Shown here: piece by piece, positions 45,395-55,905 of the stretch
How the letters are laid out: the number at the start of each line of letters is the position of its first letter
How positions within the stretch are numbered: the stretch's first letter is position 1
From: Tridacna crocea
Lineage: Eukaryota; Mollusca; Bivalvia; Cardiida; Cardiidae
Direction: 5' to 3'
Length of the DNA: 64,000 nucleotides
Assembly: GCA_943736015.1 (NCBI GenBank)
Contig: OX031058.1
Span: 14,967,001 to 15,031,000, forward strand
Made by a program: the position numbers and the translations under genes
Notes under the pieces: generated by a model
What the model saw: the letters and a program-made list of their open reading frames with translations, nothing else
What the model was told of the DNA's origin: nothing
The model's database searches: none

Positions 45395-45575
45395 AGTTCA
45401 AAGGGAGATAATCCCGTAAAAAATCGCAGCAGGATCATAAAAATTGCACATGCACAACATTATATATATAGAAACTCTGTGTGTAAATTTGAGTTCAGTA
45501 CGTGAGAAACTGTAGGAGTATTGCTCCAAATTTGGACGGACGGACAGCCATGGCGATTCCAGTATACCCCCTCCA
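45395..45575. repeat. Dispersed repeat related to 1-530
   Basis: AAAGGGAGATAATCCCGT, TTTGGACGGACGGACAGCCA and CAGTATACCCCCTCC resemble the arrangement at the right end of the 1-530 element. Non-coding. Confidence 0.5.
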
Positions 45576-45899
45576 CTAGCAAAGTTCACTTTCAGGAATG
45601 TCTACACTCTGACTATAATCTTTTCCTTGTAAGGTCCATTTCAAAAGGTGCACAGCCCCAGTGTCAGGAGAAACACAAGAGCTTAAAGTTGCCATCAAGA
45701 AAAAGAAAAGATAGGGGAGGGGGAGGGGAAGAAGGGAAAATACGCAGACATTTTATGCAAAATGTCACGATAAACTCGATGTCATAACTGCTCAGAGTGG
45801 ACGCCATTTTTGGCAATTTATTGTTCTAAAATGTATTTCTCAGTAGAAATAAAATGTATTGATTATTATTGAAGTAATGGATATGTCCTAGATATGAAG

Positions 45900-46078
45900 T
45901 AACTTTTGAATACATCGATGGAAAAGGAGAAAACATTTGTAACCAGCATTTTCTTCTTTTCTCACGATGTTTTCTACCCTTCCAAAATAATAAAATTTCA
46001 TTTTTTGAGTCACGTTAAGTTTGTCGCCTGCAAATGTTTTCTATATGAAACAGTTTTTTGCCGTTTGTTAAAGAGTTA
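45900..46078 (-). mobile_element. Family M MITE, truncated at one end
   Basis: GGAAAAGGAGAAAACATTTG / AACCAGCATTTTCTTCTTTT hairpin, TTTTCTACCCTTCC, GTCGCCTGCAAATG and TTAAAGAGTTAG. The left terminal inverted repeat is missing. Confidence 0.75.
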
Positions 46079-46205
46079 GACTGTGTATTTAGCGGCAAAG
46101 AACGGCAGGCTATCGATAAATTTATGACATTATCTGCAAGAGTTAGACTGTGTATTTTGCGGCAAAGAACGGCAGGCTATCGATAAATTTATGACATTAT
46201 CTGCG
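46072..46205. repeat. 67-bp perfect-looking tandem duplication
   Basis: AGAGTTAGACTGTGTATTT starts copies at 46072 and 46139. They differ at a single base (TTTAGCGG versus TTTTGCGG). The first copy begins at the right end of an M MITE. Confidence 0.95.
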
Positions 46206-46554
46206 TTTGCTACACAAGTGTTTGACAGTTGATTTGACTTTATTTATAGTAACAGGAAGAAAAAATGTTCGCCTGAAATCTAAAATTGCATATTTTCAAG
46301 CAATTGACATGGAGCATTTTTTTTCACCTTAAAATAGAACCAATATTAAACCATAAGTAAACTATAGCAAATCTCTGCTGAAGATCATAGTTTTTGTTTC
46401 ATTCAAATAGATTCACAGTAAAGTCCAAATGTAAAAAGGTTGGTTTATAAATTAAAAGTAATTTTCATTTTTATCATTCAAAAATATGGCAATTATTATG
46501 ACTTCAACGATATGTTACGGTGGCACTGAGGTGACATGTGCATTTGTTTTCTCT

Positions 46555-46775
46555 ATTTTTCTCGTTTCCACGAGATAATATTTGTTTTCCTGAGATTTTT
46601 CTTTTGTAAAGAAAAATTCAAAATAAATGCGTTTTCCCAAGGTTTTTTTATATGCAAAAACGAAATATTATTTCGTTCCCACGATTTAATTAGCCAATCA
46701 AATTCACCATCATATCGTTCGAACGAGATAGTAAGTCGTAGAAACGACATAATTATCCAATCTGATTCTCCCTAA
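46555..46775. repeat. Short palindromic TTTCGT/ACGAAA-type repeats
   Basis: TCGTTTCCACGAGATAATAT, CGAAATATTATTTCG, TCGTTCGAACGAGATA and GTCGTAGAAACGACATAA give several small hairpins. Related ATTTCGT/ACGAAAT clusters are at 51436-51500, 54062-54115 and 61588-61615. Confidence 0.55.
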
Positions 46776-47435
46776 TAATTCAAATTCTCCTATTTGTGTT
46801 GGATACATTAAGCCATATTATCTTTCGACTGAATCTACAAATACAGTCGTGTATGTTTAGCTTAGCCCACATTTCGTCGTAAATCTCCTCAGTGACGTAA
46901 TACTGACGTCAACGACACGTGATAATTCAATGTGTTGAAAGAAAACTTTTATTCACTTGATCTTTTTGTCCTCTTTTTGTCCTCATTCTTGGCTTAAGAA
47001 AGTTAGCGTATCGACATTGTAAACAGAAACAGGTTCGATCCTGAAATCGAAGGGCTTCTCCATGAGTAGTATACAATTTACCTGATTTGGACCATTTCGA
47101 CCAAATTATAGTGATTCATTTTTCATTTACCCGATCTAGTTCAAAATGTAATGATTTTTTGAATAAAAATTCAACCTCAAAAATTCCCTCAAACCCTCAA
47201 ATTTGCAATTTTATAGTGAAACCAGGCTAGGACGTCTATCAATTTTGATATCATCAGAACACTCCGTATATATATCATGACCGCGACTTCTCAATACACA
47301 CATATTTCTATACTGAACCTTTCCTGTAAGCAAACATTCTTTGCAATAGTCGAAATTTATTTCATTCTAAATTACTAACTTTTTTTATCCCTTTAAATCT
47401 TTTTTCTTCCATCTGTTGTAAGCCTAAAAGGGTAA

Positions 47436-47996
47436 CTATATTTTTTTTATTTTGTCAAAGCCATAAACGTTTACACTAATTTCTGAATTTTGTTTCTCAA
47501 ACTTATCTATATCTTTTAAAGATACAGGATACATTATTCCCCACATGGTTACATTATTTTCCTTTGCTTGCAAATCTCTCTCAGCTCTCTCTGGATGATT
47601 TTCTTCAGGATTTAGCGGTCTTAAAACACACCATAAAAAGCATTTGTTATCTTGATTTTTCATGTTGATAACTGTTCTTTTATTTACAATCCACTTTGGT
47701 AAAAGTAAGTGACCTCTAGCACGTAAAGGATCATAAACAGCTGTGTGTAGTTCGAACTGCACTTTACTTGTAAAAGTAAAACCGCTACCTTCTTTTTGAA
47801 ACAAAGCTAACTTTTCTAAATTTTCATCTATCACATATTGCACAAACGTATCTATACCTTCCTCATTTAAGTTTACCTGTTGCCTAGAGTGAAAAGCATG
47901 TTCCCTCTCTGAGTTAGGGTCTCTGGGCAAATGTAATCTACACCTAAGTACTAACTTTACCTTTGTCGGTTTCTTCGAAGAGAACATCCCTCGCAT
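47436..47996 (-). CDS. Fragment of a polymerase-B-linked mobile-element protein
   Basis: This open frame of 186 residues on the minus strand contains KVKLVLRCRL, AFHSRQQVNLNEE, FTFTSKVQFELHTAVYDPLR, LLLPKWIVNKRTVINMKNQD, NKCFLWCVLRPLNPEENHPE and YPVSLKDIDKFEKQN. I recognise this as the conserved region that precedes a type-B DNA polymerase in large virus-like mobile elements of invertebrates. That link is from memory of the family, not from this window. The frame stops right after the NVYGFDK region where family members continue, so the polymerase part is missing. The ATG at 47994-47996 directly follows an acceptor-like TTTTTCACAG, and the same frame upstream is interrupted. Likely a decayed remnant; the biochemical role is unknown. 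Confidence 0.6.
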   Translation of the reverse strand: MRGMFSSKKPTKVKLVLRCRLHLPRDPNSEREHAFHSRQQVNLNEEGIDTFVQYVIDENLEKLALFQKEGSGFTFTSKVQFELHTAVYDPLRARGHLLLPKWIVNKRTVINMKNQDNKCFLWCVLRPLNPEENHPERAERDLQAKENNVTMWGIMYPVSLKDIDKFEKQNSEISVNVYGFDKIKKI

Positions 47997-48002
47997 CTGT
48001 GA

Positions 48003-48300
48003 AAAACATAGGGGATAAATAACCTTCTCTTCCCTCTATGACATTTGGGTAACATGTCCTCCAAATGCGGCCTTGGGGTGGGGTGGGGGGTAACTTTCTC
48101 TAACATGTTGTAAAATTTCATCTAACACTTGTGGTATCTGTGTTGTCTCTACATTAGCAGTAAGCTAATTGCTAAAATCAGTTATTCTTCTCTGTATGGG
48201 TTCTGGATCAACGGCTGACGCCAGGCGCCTTGCTCCAGAGTAGATATTAGATGCAGCCTGTCTAGCTACGTTACCAATATTACGTGTAGATTTTTTTTTT
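48003..48300 (-). pseudogene. Upstream remnant of the same mobile-element protein
   Basis: The reading frame shared with 47436-47996 continues upstream and is coding-like: Arg/Ala-rich (VARQAASNIYSGARRLASAV), then TTQIPQVLDEILQHVRESYP. It is broken by an in-frame TAG at 48165-48167 and another near 48040, and by a G/C homopolymer stretch (48070-48090) after which the reading loses sense. Either a pseudogene or exons whose splice sites I cannot place. Confidence 0.5.
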
Positions 48301-48376
48301 AAATATAGCAGGAAAAAACTTAAGCTATTTTATTTTTTCATTTCAAAGATTTTATTATGACTATATCATAATAAAA

Positions 48377-48670
48377 TTACTGAATGCTAATCCTGTATTT
48401 ATTTTTCCAAACCCTTCCATTCCAGTTTGTAATCGTTTGGGGGTAATGTTCTATAGATTTACCTGCCTTGTAAATCGATGGGAACGTTTTTATTTCCTCA
48501 TTTTCAACATCCTCTTGACTAACTTTTCTAGGATTTTTCATAACAGTCTTTAACCTATCAAACCTAGAATCTATTTTATTATTTGGTTTAGGTGGCTCCT
48601 CAGGCAACAAACATTGTTCTATAACCAACTCAATTAACTGCTTTTCATCCCAGTAATAGGGAAGTTTTAT
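48377..48670 (-). CDS. Small open frame adjacent to the mobile-element fragment
   Basis: The open stretch from about 48670 reads YYWDEKQLIELVIEQCLLPE, a Lys/Glu-rich middle, then TFPSIYKAGKSIEHYPQTIT and NGRVWKNKYRISIQ before the stop. The end looks like a small helix-turn-helix-like module of the kind found in selfish-element DNA-binding proteins (tentative). There is no ATG at its start; the first residues are open back to a TAA near 48670. It has the same strand and spacing as the fragment downstream, suggesting one former element. Confidence 0.4.
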   Translation of the reverse strand: MKLPYYWDEKQLIELVIEQCLLPEEPPKPNNKIDSRFDRLKTVMKNPRKVSQEDVENEEIKTFPSIYKAGKSIEHYPQTITNWNGRVWKNKYRISIQ

Positions 48671-49090
48671 TTATTAATATATCTTTTTTAAGAATTTCTT
48701 TTTTAAATCTGAAATTTTTATCATGTTTTATAAAAAAAAATCTTAATACACTTCATTTATTTTATTTCCATCAGACTGGAAGTCAATTATCCACGTTATA
48801 AAACTAAATAATCTAGATAACGCAACACCACCAGAGGCTCTTTTAAATTGATGACTAGGGAATGAAAGATTGTAGTCAACCGCAGGATATCATATGGAAT
48901 TTAACATAACATAAATATTTTCAGCGTTTACGTTGTCGAATAAGGATGGATTTTGCTCTTTGCTCTTGGTTGCCATTTTTATCAGTCTGAAAGCCAACGA
49001 TGAGACGATTTAACGGAAAGTGCCCAGGTAAATGTTGTTGACAGAGCAAATGAGATAGAGTCGGATTGTATCATTCTATATCCAGATGGT
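48671..49090. other. No gene recognised
   Basis: Very AT-rich with poly-A/T runs, possibly the eroded remainder of the mobile element above. Confidence 0.35.
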
Positions 49091-49093
49091 ATT

Positions 49094-51172
49094 TTTAGCT
49101 CACCTGAGCACAACATGCTCAAGGGGAGCTTTTAGGATCACCCGTCGTCCGTCGCGCGTCGTAAACAATTCTTTAAACATCAACTCCTCCTAAACCGCTG
49201 GGCCAATTTGGACCAAACTTGGCTGGAATATTTCTTGGGAGGTCCTCTTTAAAAAGTGTTCACAGAATTTGATTCCGTCAAAAACTCTGGTTGCAATGGC
49301 AATCAAATGGAATTTCTTTAGCAAATTCTTTAAAAATCTTCTTCTCTGAAACCACTGGCCAGATTTTAAAATAATTTCACAGAGATGTTCCTTGGGTGAC
49401 CCTTTTCAAAAAGTGCTCGCGAAATTTTGATACGTCAAGAACCATGGCTCTGGTGAATGGGGGCTATTTGCACTATAGGGAAATGAAGAAATTCTTAAAG
49501 ATTCTTCTTCTCTGAAACCAATGGTCAGATTTTGAAATAATTTCACAGAGGTGTTCGTTGGGTGACCCTTTTCAAAATTTGTTCGTGAAATTTTGATTTG
49601 TCAAGAAACATGGCTCTGGTGAATGGGGGCTACTTGCACAATGGGGAAATGAAGAAATTCTTGAAAATTCTTCTTCTCTGGAACGGCCGATCAGATTTTG
49701 AAATAATTTCAGAAATGTTCCTTTGGTGACCCTTTTTAAAAATTGCTCGTGAAATTTTAATTCGTCAAGAAACATGGCTCTGGTGAATGGAGGCTACTTG
49801 CACTATAGGGAAATGAAGAAATTCTTAAAAATTCTTCTCTGGAACGGCAGATAAGATTTTGAAATAATTTCACAGAGATGTTCATTGGGTGACCCTTTTC
49901 AAAATTTGTTCGTAAAATTTTCTTTTCTTAAACAGCTGGTCAGATTTTGAAATAATTTCACAGAGATGTTCCTTGCGTGACCCTTTTCAAAATTTGTTTG
50001 CGAAATTTTGATTCTTCAAGAAACATGGCTCTGGTGAATGGGGGCTACTTGCTCTATTCAGAAATGAAGAAATTCTTAAAATTTCTTCTTCTCTTAAACA
50101 ACTTGTCAGATTTTGAAATAATTTCACAGAGATGTTCCTAGGGTGACCCTCTCCAAAAAATGCTAGCGAAATTTTGATCCGTCAAGAAACATGGCTCTGT
50201 TGAATGGGGGCTACTTGCACCATAGGGAAATGAAAAAAAAAAAATCTTAGAAATTCTTCTTCTCTGAAACGGCTGCTCAGATTTTGAAATAATTTCACAG
50301 AAATGTTCCTTTGGTGACTTTTTTTCAAAACTTGATCGCAAAATGCTGATTCGTATTGAAACATGACTCTAATAGGGTCACTTACACTATATGGACACGA
50401 AGAAATTCTTAAAACTGCTTCTTTGAAATTGCTGGTCAAATTTTGAATAATTTTCGAAAAATGTAAATTGTTCGAGAAATCTAGATCCATCAAGAAACAT
50501 GACTCTGATGGTTGTGGGCTATTTACACTATACGTACATGCACTATACAAAAATGAAGAAATTCTTAAAAGTTCTTCTCATCCGAAAATGCTGGTCGGAT
50601 CTTGAAATAATTTCACAGCAATGTTCCTTGTTTGACTCTTTTCAAGAAGTGTTCACAAAATTGTGATCTGTCAAGAAACATTGCTCTGATGGTGGGGGCT
50701 ATTTACAATACAGGAACATGAAGAGGAATTTGAAAACTCTTCTTCTCTGGAACGACTGTTCAGATTTTAAGATTATTTCACAGAAATATTCCTAGGGTGA
50801 CCCTTGTCAAAATTTTAAGAGAAATCTTTATTGGTCGAAAAACAACAGCCAATTGTTAGCACCTGCATGTAGTGCTTTTGTTCGACTTTTGTTTTATTCA
50901 CTATCGAGCATGTGCTCTTCTTCAAGAACTTGTTCTTGGATGATCTATCCAAAGATTTATTTGCAGAATTCTGATTCATCGAAATCATTGCTGCGGTGAT
51001 GGTTGTAGGAGTGGTGATAGATTTTGAAATGACTTTTACAGGTGACCTTTTCAAAATTACTAGGCCAAAATATTGATTTTGTTTCCAACGTTTAAATACC
51101 TAAAAAAAATGGCTATGGTCCTTTAATAAAATTCATATAAGCGATCCAGGGCCATCTTGGCCCTGGTTGTTT
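49094..51172 (+). mobile_element. Family S element, copy S4 (core type 2, most complete)
   Basis: The 5' hairpin is TTTAGCTCACCTGAGCACAA with ATGCTCAAGGGGAGCT, then the leader (CCCGTCGTCCGTCGCGCGTC, TTTGGACCAAACTTGGCTGG). About ten core units of 150-160 bp follow, each with TGGTCAGATTTTGAAATAAT, TGGGTGACCCTTTTCAAAA, TTTTGATNNGTCAAGAAACA and GGGGGCTACTTGCACTAT. A unique tail (50820-51120) is shared with S5. The 3' hairpin CCAGGGCCATCTTGGCCCTG is at about 51148, then GTTGTTTT. Non-coding. Confidence 0.75.
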
Positions 51173-51346
51173 TAATATGCAAATTGCTCACTTTATTTCG
51201 TTTTTAGTTTAAACATACTTATTTTACATCGATTGAGAAACAAGTTCTTAGAACTTACGCTAATCTCTCTAGATTCTGCTTCCTGGGAACTACATCAGTA
51301 CTCGCGCAAAATGTGTGAGCCAATGAAAAATCTCAAAGTTTACACC

Positions 51347-51411
51347 CGCTCCCGGGTATCGAAATCAGGACCTTATGGTTACGAGGCCGACGCTCTACCT
51401 CACAGCCACGG
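51347..51411 (-). repeat. tRNA-derived SINE relic
   Basis: The reverse complement reads CCGTGGCTGTGAGGTAGAGC (A-box-like), then GGCCTCGTAACC in the anticodon-loop position, then GATTTCGATACCCGGGAGCG (B-box-like). The spacing fits a tRNA head. There is no intact acceptor stem pairing with flanks, so it is more likely a SINE than a tRNA gene. Confidence 0.6.
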
Positions 51412-52469
51412 ATACCATTTTCGGTTTTTATGGACTAATATTTCGAAATAGTATTTCGTAAAAAGAGATAATTATTTCGTAAAAACAAATTAATCTGATT
51501 AAATGAAATACAGGCATCCTCAGTTCGACTCGGGGTCGACGCTCTTGGATTGCCTTGCAATATGCCTGCATTGTAGGGTGGAGTTCGGCTGTTTTATTTC
51601 TGAATCGCTTACAACATATTCGATTTTGGGTTCTGTTTCAAGGAAGCTACCATTTAAAGTCATTGATCTAAGTTGTGCTTTTCCAGAATCGATGTCAAAT
51701 AAATAAGCTATATATCGGTACATTAGACAAAAATAGACAGACATAAGTAATATGACTGACTGATAGACTTGTGATTGGCATGGTTAACTCAAATCTATTT
51801 ATTCATTCAATCAGTCAGTCAGACAGAACGTCAGTCAGTCTCTCTTCTATCCGTCCGTCTGTTATTTCTTCTGTTTATGAATTGTGTACGCACAATTGTC
51901 TTTCATAATTGAAAGGTAATTACAATATTCAGTTTGTTTTGAAGATGGTCAAATCAAAAGCTGGAGGTTGAGGGTCCGATCCCCTGCTGAGTCATTCTTC
52001 AGACTTCAGAATTAGAATTTACAGCTCTCTTTCTTATCACTCGGGTGCAGAAATCATACAGGCTCAAAATTGTTATGGTGAGGGACCGATTGGTTGGTCG
52101 ATTGATGGCGGGCTAAATAATCATCAATCAAAATGACGAATATCACTTATTCATGTATTCTTAGGTTTCACAAGTAGCCGGATGCGGCTCTGATATGCCT
52201 TGCCAAAGAATCGACACTCAAACAGCCCCGCCAGTGGGATTCTAACCCAGAACCTCTTAGTTATAAATAATGTACCTCAACCGCCGTATATAAGAGAACT
52301 CCTAATGGTCAGGGATCCGCAAATGCGTCTTAACAGATGTACAAATCAGCGTCGATGTATTTGCGAGCAGATATGCAGCCTGTTGATTTTCAATACTTTT
52401 GTATAAAGGTACAGAACTTTAATATAGTGCACCCTTCAAAGCACTGCTATATCGAGAGCTTAAACCGCT

Positions 52470-52535
52470 TCTTTAGCCGAGAGGTTAGGCTGTGCTACTT
52501 GAGAACAGAAGGTAGCGAGATCGATGCCCCACAAA
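52470..52535 (+). repeat. tRNA-like SINE relic
   Basis: TTTAGCCGAGAGGTTAGGCTG (A-box-like) is followed about 35 bp later by GGTAGCGAGATCGATGCCCC (B-box-like). The stems are imperfect, so this is not called a functional tRNA. Confidence 0.5.
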
Positions 52536-52673
52536 TCCATTTTAAGGCTAATGAAATGGTAATAATAGAGCGTTTCTTATTCTTTTCCTTCCTTGCACTT
52601 GGAAAGACGAGATAAAATTACGACTGTTGCTTAAGTATCAGGGTAAGAGATTTTACAGAGAAATGATTAAGAG

Positions 52674-52679
52674 AGAGAT

Positions 52680-52722
<43 letters not shown>

Positions 52723-52770
52723 CCAGCCAGCCAGCCAGCCAGCCAGCCAGACCGACAGACAGACAAACAG
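52674..52770. repeat. Microsatellites (GA)n and (CCAG)n
   Basis: GAGAGA runs over about 40 bp to 52720, directly followed by seven CCAG-type tetramers (52722-52749) and GACAGACAGAC. Simple repeats; open frames through them are meaningless. Confidence 0.95.
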
Positions 52771-52789
52771 GCAGCTAAGGCAATATCAC

Positions 52790-52905
52790 GGTGGTTTGGT
52801 GATGCTACCTTGTGTTTCCTGGATTTCTCACACCAGTACTGACAGAACTTTCTTTTCAAGGCTGAGAGAGGGAGACCAGATTCTTTAAAGACTGCCAAGA
52901 AGATA
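52790..52905 (+). repeat. Dispersed GGGTTTAACG-family fragment
   Basis: GGTGATGCTACCTTGTGTTTCCTGG, CACACCAGTACTGACAG and CTTTCTTTTCAAGG align with 23300-23365. GCGACGTTAAACTC near 53122 may be its detached end. Confidence 0.5.
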
Positions 52906-53149
52906 GAAAACAGCGAGGGGTAGTGTTTTCGTTCTCATAGAAATAAATCCATATATAGTAGGAATGGAATTCTTTACTTGGTACTCGGGGTTTCCAGGGC
53001 AACACAATGACTGCCACACCAGTGTAAGAATTATGGGATTTTTAATAGCTAGCTGGTGCTGATATCCCAGGAAAAATGTTTTGTTAACTATTGTCGTGAA
53101 AATACTGAAATAGAAGATTGATGCGACGTTAAACTCTAATCAAATATAA

Positions 53150-54500
53150 TTCAGTCATGCTCTGTGAAAAAGGGGCTTAATGCATCTCTGTGATTTATGT
53201 TGCCAATCAAATTATGCATCGGTGGACCAACAGACGTTGGGGGGTGGGGGGTGGTTCAGTGGTGTCCGGACCAATTCCTCTTGATTTTTTTTTTTAAAGT
53301 AACGACTTTCTGTCAAAAAATTTGACCAAGTATAGAAGTGTCATACAAATTCTAGATCTATTCCAAAACATAAGTCAAATCCACAAAGAACTTCTAACAA
53401 ACTGAAATGCGTTAAAAATTAATGTTTAAATTTATACGCAGATGCAAATTTGAAATTGAGCCATGCTCTAACAAAATGAGGCTAATGAATCTCTGTGATT
53501 CATGACACCAAGTAAACCATCACATACTGATGGATCCATAGTCGATCTATCCACTTTTTGTAAAATTCGGCTGAATTGTATGGTAGTTCTAGTCCTTAGA
53601 CATACAGAAAATATACTGATTGTGATCTGCGCAGGCTGGCCTGGGTCGATACGTTACGCAAATGCATCAAGCCCCTTTTCACAGGACATGTCTCATACAT
53701 AATGGCCTATTCTGGAGCCCGTCTTGAAAAAAATCCTTGATCCACCCTTCTTATGGATCCATAAAATGCATTTTGTCTTAAGCGCGAACGAATTATGACT
53801 TCGAATATCACTTTGACATGCAGAAATATTGAACGTATCGAAAAGCTTTGGCTCGTATCAGCTTGCAAGGAAGGTGCCAGCTGACATGGGTCGATTCTTC
53901 TCTCAAATACACCAAGCTCCCTTTTCACGTAGCACGTTTCATTATGTTTTTGCCTAGATATAGATAAAATAATGATGACAGCGGCGATACACCAGTCAAT
54001 AATGGAATTCAATGCTACGTGGTCCTTTTTTAATATACAAACTGGTAAAATTATTTTTTAATTACAAAGTAACTATTTCGTATATACGAAATAATTATTT
54101 TGTTTAAACGAAATATTAAAACGAGTATAATCAAAGCACTGACGCACTGAAAGCAGCTGGTTTGTGCCAGCTACATATCTTATTATTTTCTTTCCACAGA
54201 ATTCCTTTATACTTGACTCTAAAAAAGTAAAAAGGTGCCTTAATCAATCTGAAAACAGTATAGACCTAGGTCAGCCTGTGCAGACGGTCAGCCTGTGCAG
54301 TCTGCACAGGCTGACCTGGGCTGAAACTTTTCGCCGTTGGTCAATTTTCTGTACTTCGAAGGATCGGTCTACCCAAAAACCAAGCGGGTTGTTAAAGGAA
54401 GAGGCTATTATGGATCAATAATTATTTATGTCTTGCCTGGTTTAATCCATCACGAGGATGCAAGAAGCCCCTTTTTGCCAAAGCACATCTCGTTTGTTTG
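53150..54500. repeat. MITE remnants and hairpins, no gene
   Basis: Repeated phrases: CATGCTCTGTGAAAAAGGGG (53157), CATGCTCTAACAAAATGAGG (53463), AAGCCCCTTTTCACAGGACA (53668), AAGCTCCCTTTTCACGTAGC (53908) and AAGAAGCCCCTTTTTGCC (54461). A perfect 15-bp-arm hairpin GGTCAGCCTGTGCAG / CTGCACAGGCTGACC lies at 54286-54316, with an extra direct copy of its left arm at 54269. These are decayed relatives of the 27.9-kb MITE. Confidence 0.6.
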
Positions 54501-54815
54501 TGGCTAAAACAAAGATATAATTTAGTACATGAGCACAAGCAGAAAACAAGAACTTGAATAAATGATATAAATCCTTTCCAAAACAATCCCAAGTTTTTAT
54601 GACCATGTGGAAGAAGCCTTTAAAGACACTTGTGGAAATGGAGAAAGTGCACCTAACCAATGTTTTCTATCTTATCAATCTGTAACAATAATGCAATTGT
54701 TGAAAGGTATCTTACAGTACTGAATACCAGTTTTAGTATAATTTTGAGGTTTTACAGCTCAAAATCCTTGTAGGCCGAATGATATGTATTATAAAAGTTT
54801 TGCCGATCCCTTTAA

Positions 54816-54885
54816 TGGAGTGGTAGCTCAAAGACTTGAAATCAGGGTCGTTGGTTTGAATTTCCAGCATGGTCTTTTTTCTGAT
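54816..54885 (+). repeat. tRNA-derived SINE relic
   Basis: GAGTGGTAGCTCAAAGACTTG (A-box-like) and GGTCGTTGGTTTGAATTTCC (B-box-like) lie at tRNA spacing. Decayed. Confidence 0.5.
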
Positions 54886-55234
54886 TCACTTGTCATTTAT
54901 GTCTTATTGTTATTCAGTGCATGACTTAAAGGAAACTTGTTGGAATGTCCAAAATTATGAACAGCAACAGCTGAAGTAGAAACAACAACTAATACTTAAT
55001 CTGCACTTTTACAAATTTATTTTTAAATCCAACATTTTACTAGCCTGCTGAAGAAGTCCAAAGAAAACTTTGTGAGAAGTGGGAAAATTGCCTGTAATAA
55101 GCAAGTTCACATTTTCCACAATGTTTTTCACCATATTAGACTATTTGATTTACAGATAAGTACCAATTTTTAATTTGCTTCAGCAGATTTGGTTTAAGGT
55201 CTGATAGGGAACAAATCAATTCATGAGCATACTC

Positions 55235-55460
55235 TTAACTCATTACTACACAAAGAAGTTTTAGACCAGTCCAAATTCAAAGCATTTGCAGATAACGAAT
55301 TAAACATTCAATTAGTTCAATTTGTTTCTGAGAGAATAGGAAAAAAATGTTGGAAAAGGAGGAAATGCTGGCAACCAGCATTTTCTCCTTTAACTACAAT
55401 GTTTTCAGAAGGCCTCTACCCGAGGGTCCTTAAGTCTTCATTGTGTTGCAAAACTACCCG
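55235..55460 (+). mobile_element. Family M MITE
   Basis: ACTCATTACTACACAAAG, TTTAGACCAGTCCAAATTCA, AGCATTTGCAGATAAC, GAGGAAATGCTGGCAACCAG, CATTTTCTCCTTTAACT and GTGTTGCAAAACTACC. A complete but diverged copy. Confidence 0.8.
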
Positions 55461-55479
55461 GTTCAGCAAACTTTCTTTT

Positions 55480-55612
55480 ATGTGATTTATTGCCTCTGAC
55501 CTCTGATGCCTGGTTTGGAAAGAAAGTTGTGTCAGTACTGGTCACTGGTGTGAGAAGGACAAGAAACGCATGCATAGGTGCACTGGCCGCTGTTAAATGA
55601 CCCAAGCTGTTT
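55480..55612 (-). repeat. Dispersed GGGTTTAACG-family fragment, reversed
   Basis: The reverse complement contains CCAGTGACCAGTACTGACAC, AACTTTCTTTCC and the CATGCGTTTCTTGTCC block, in the same order as at 23300-23370. Confidence 0.5.
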
Positions 55613-55639
55613 AAATTGCATTAAATGCTAATAAATTAC

Positions 55640-55830
55640 ACTGAAAGAAGCCATTTGCAGACAAAAATTTAGACATGACTCAAATAACAGTGTACATCTT
55701 TGATAAGGTAGAAAACATTGTTGGAAAAGGAGAAAATGCTACTTACCAGCATTTTCTCCCATTCCTAAATGTTTGTAAATAGTTAACTTCTAAAGGTCGT
55801 TAAAACGTGGGAGTGTGTTGTACAAGTAAA
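55640..55830 (+). mobile_element. Family M MITE, truncated
   Basis: GCCATTTGCAGACAAAA, AAAGGAGAAAATGCTACTTA, CCAGCATTTTCTCCC and CGTTAAAACGTGGGAGTGTG. The left terminus is degenerate. Confidence 0.75.
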
Positions 55831-55846
55831 TGTATAACATAATCAA

Positions 55847-55905
55847 TAGGGTCCGTAAGTCACGTCACGTGACCGCGAAAGTTCATCACTTCCGGGATCC
55901 ACCGT
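55847..55905 (+). promoter_or_regulatory. Inverted-repeat block with E-box and ETS-like motifs (left)
   Basis: It starts ATAGGGTCCGTAAGTCACGT, includes the palindromic GTCACGTGAC (USF-type E-box) and CACTTCCGGGATCCACCG (ETS core CCGGAAGTG on the reverse strand). A related block lies inverted at 60818-60873. It could be a promoter or the end of a 5-kb mobile element. Confidence 0.45.

Noticed and set aside
51347..51411. Functional tRNA gene
   Set aside because: A- and B-box-like segments are present, but the acceptor stem does not pair and flanking sequence resembles SINE context.
52627..52898. Open frames on both strands across 52.6-52.9 kb
   Set aside because: They are translations of (GA)n and (CCAG)n microsatellites.
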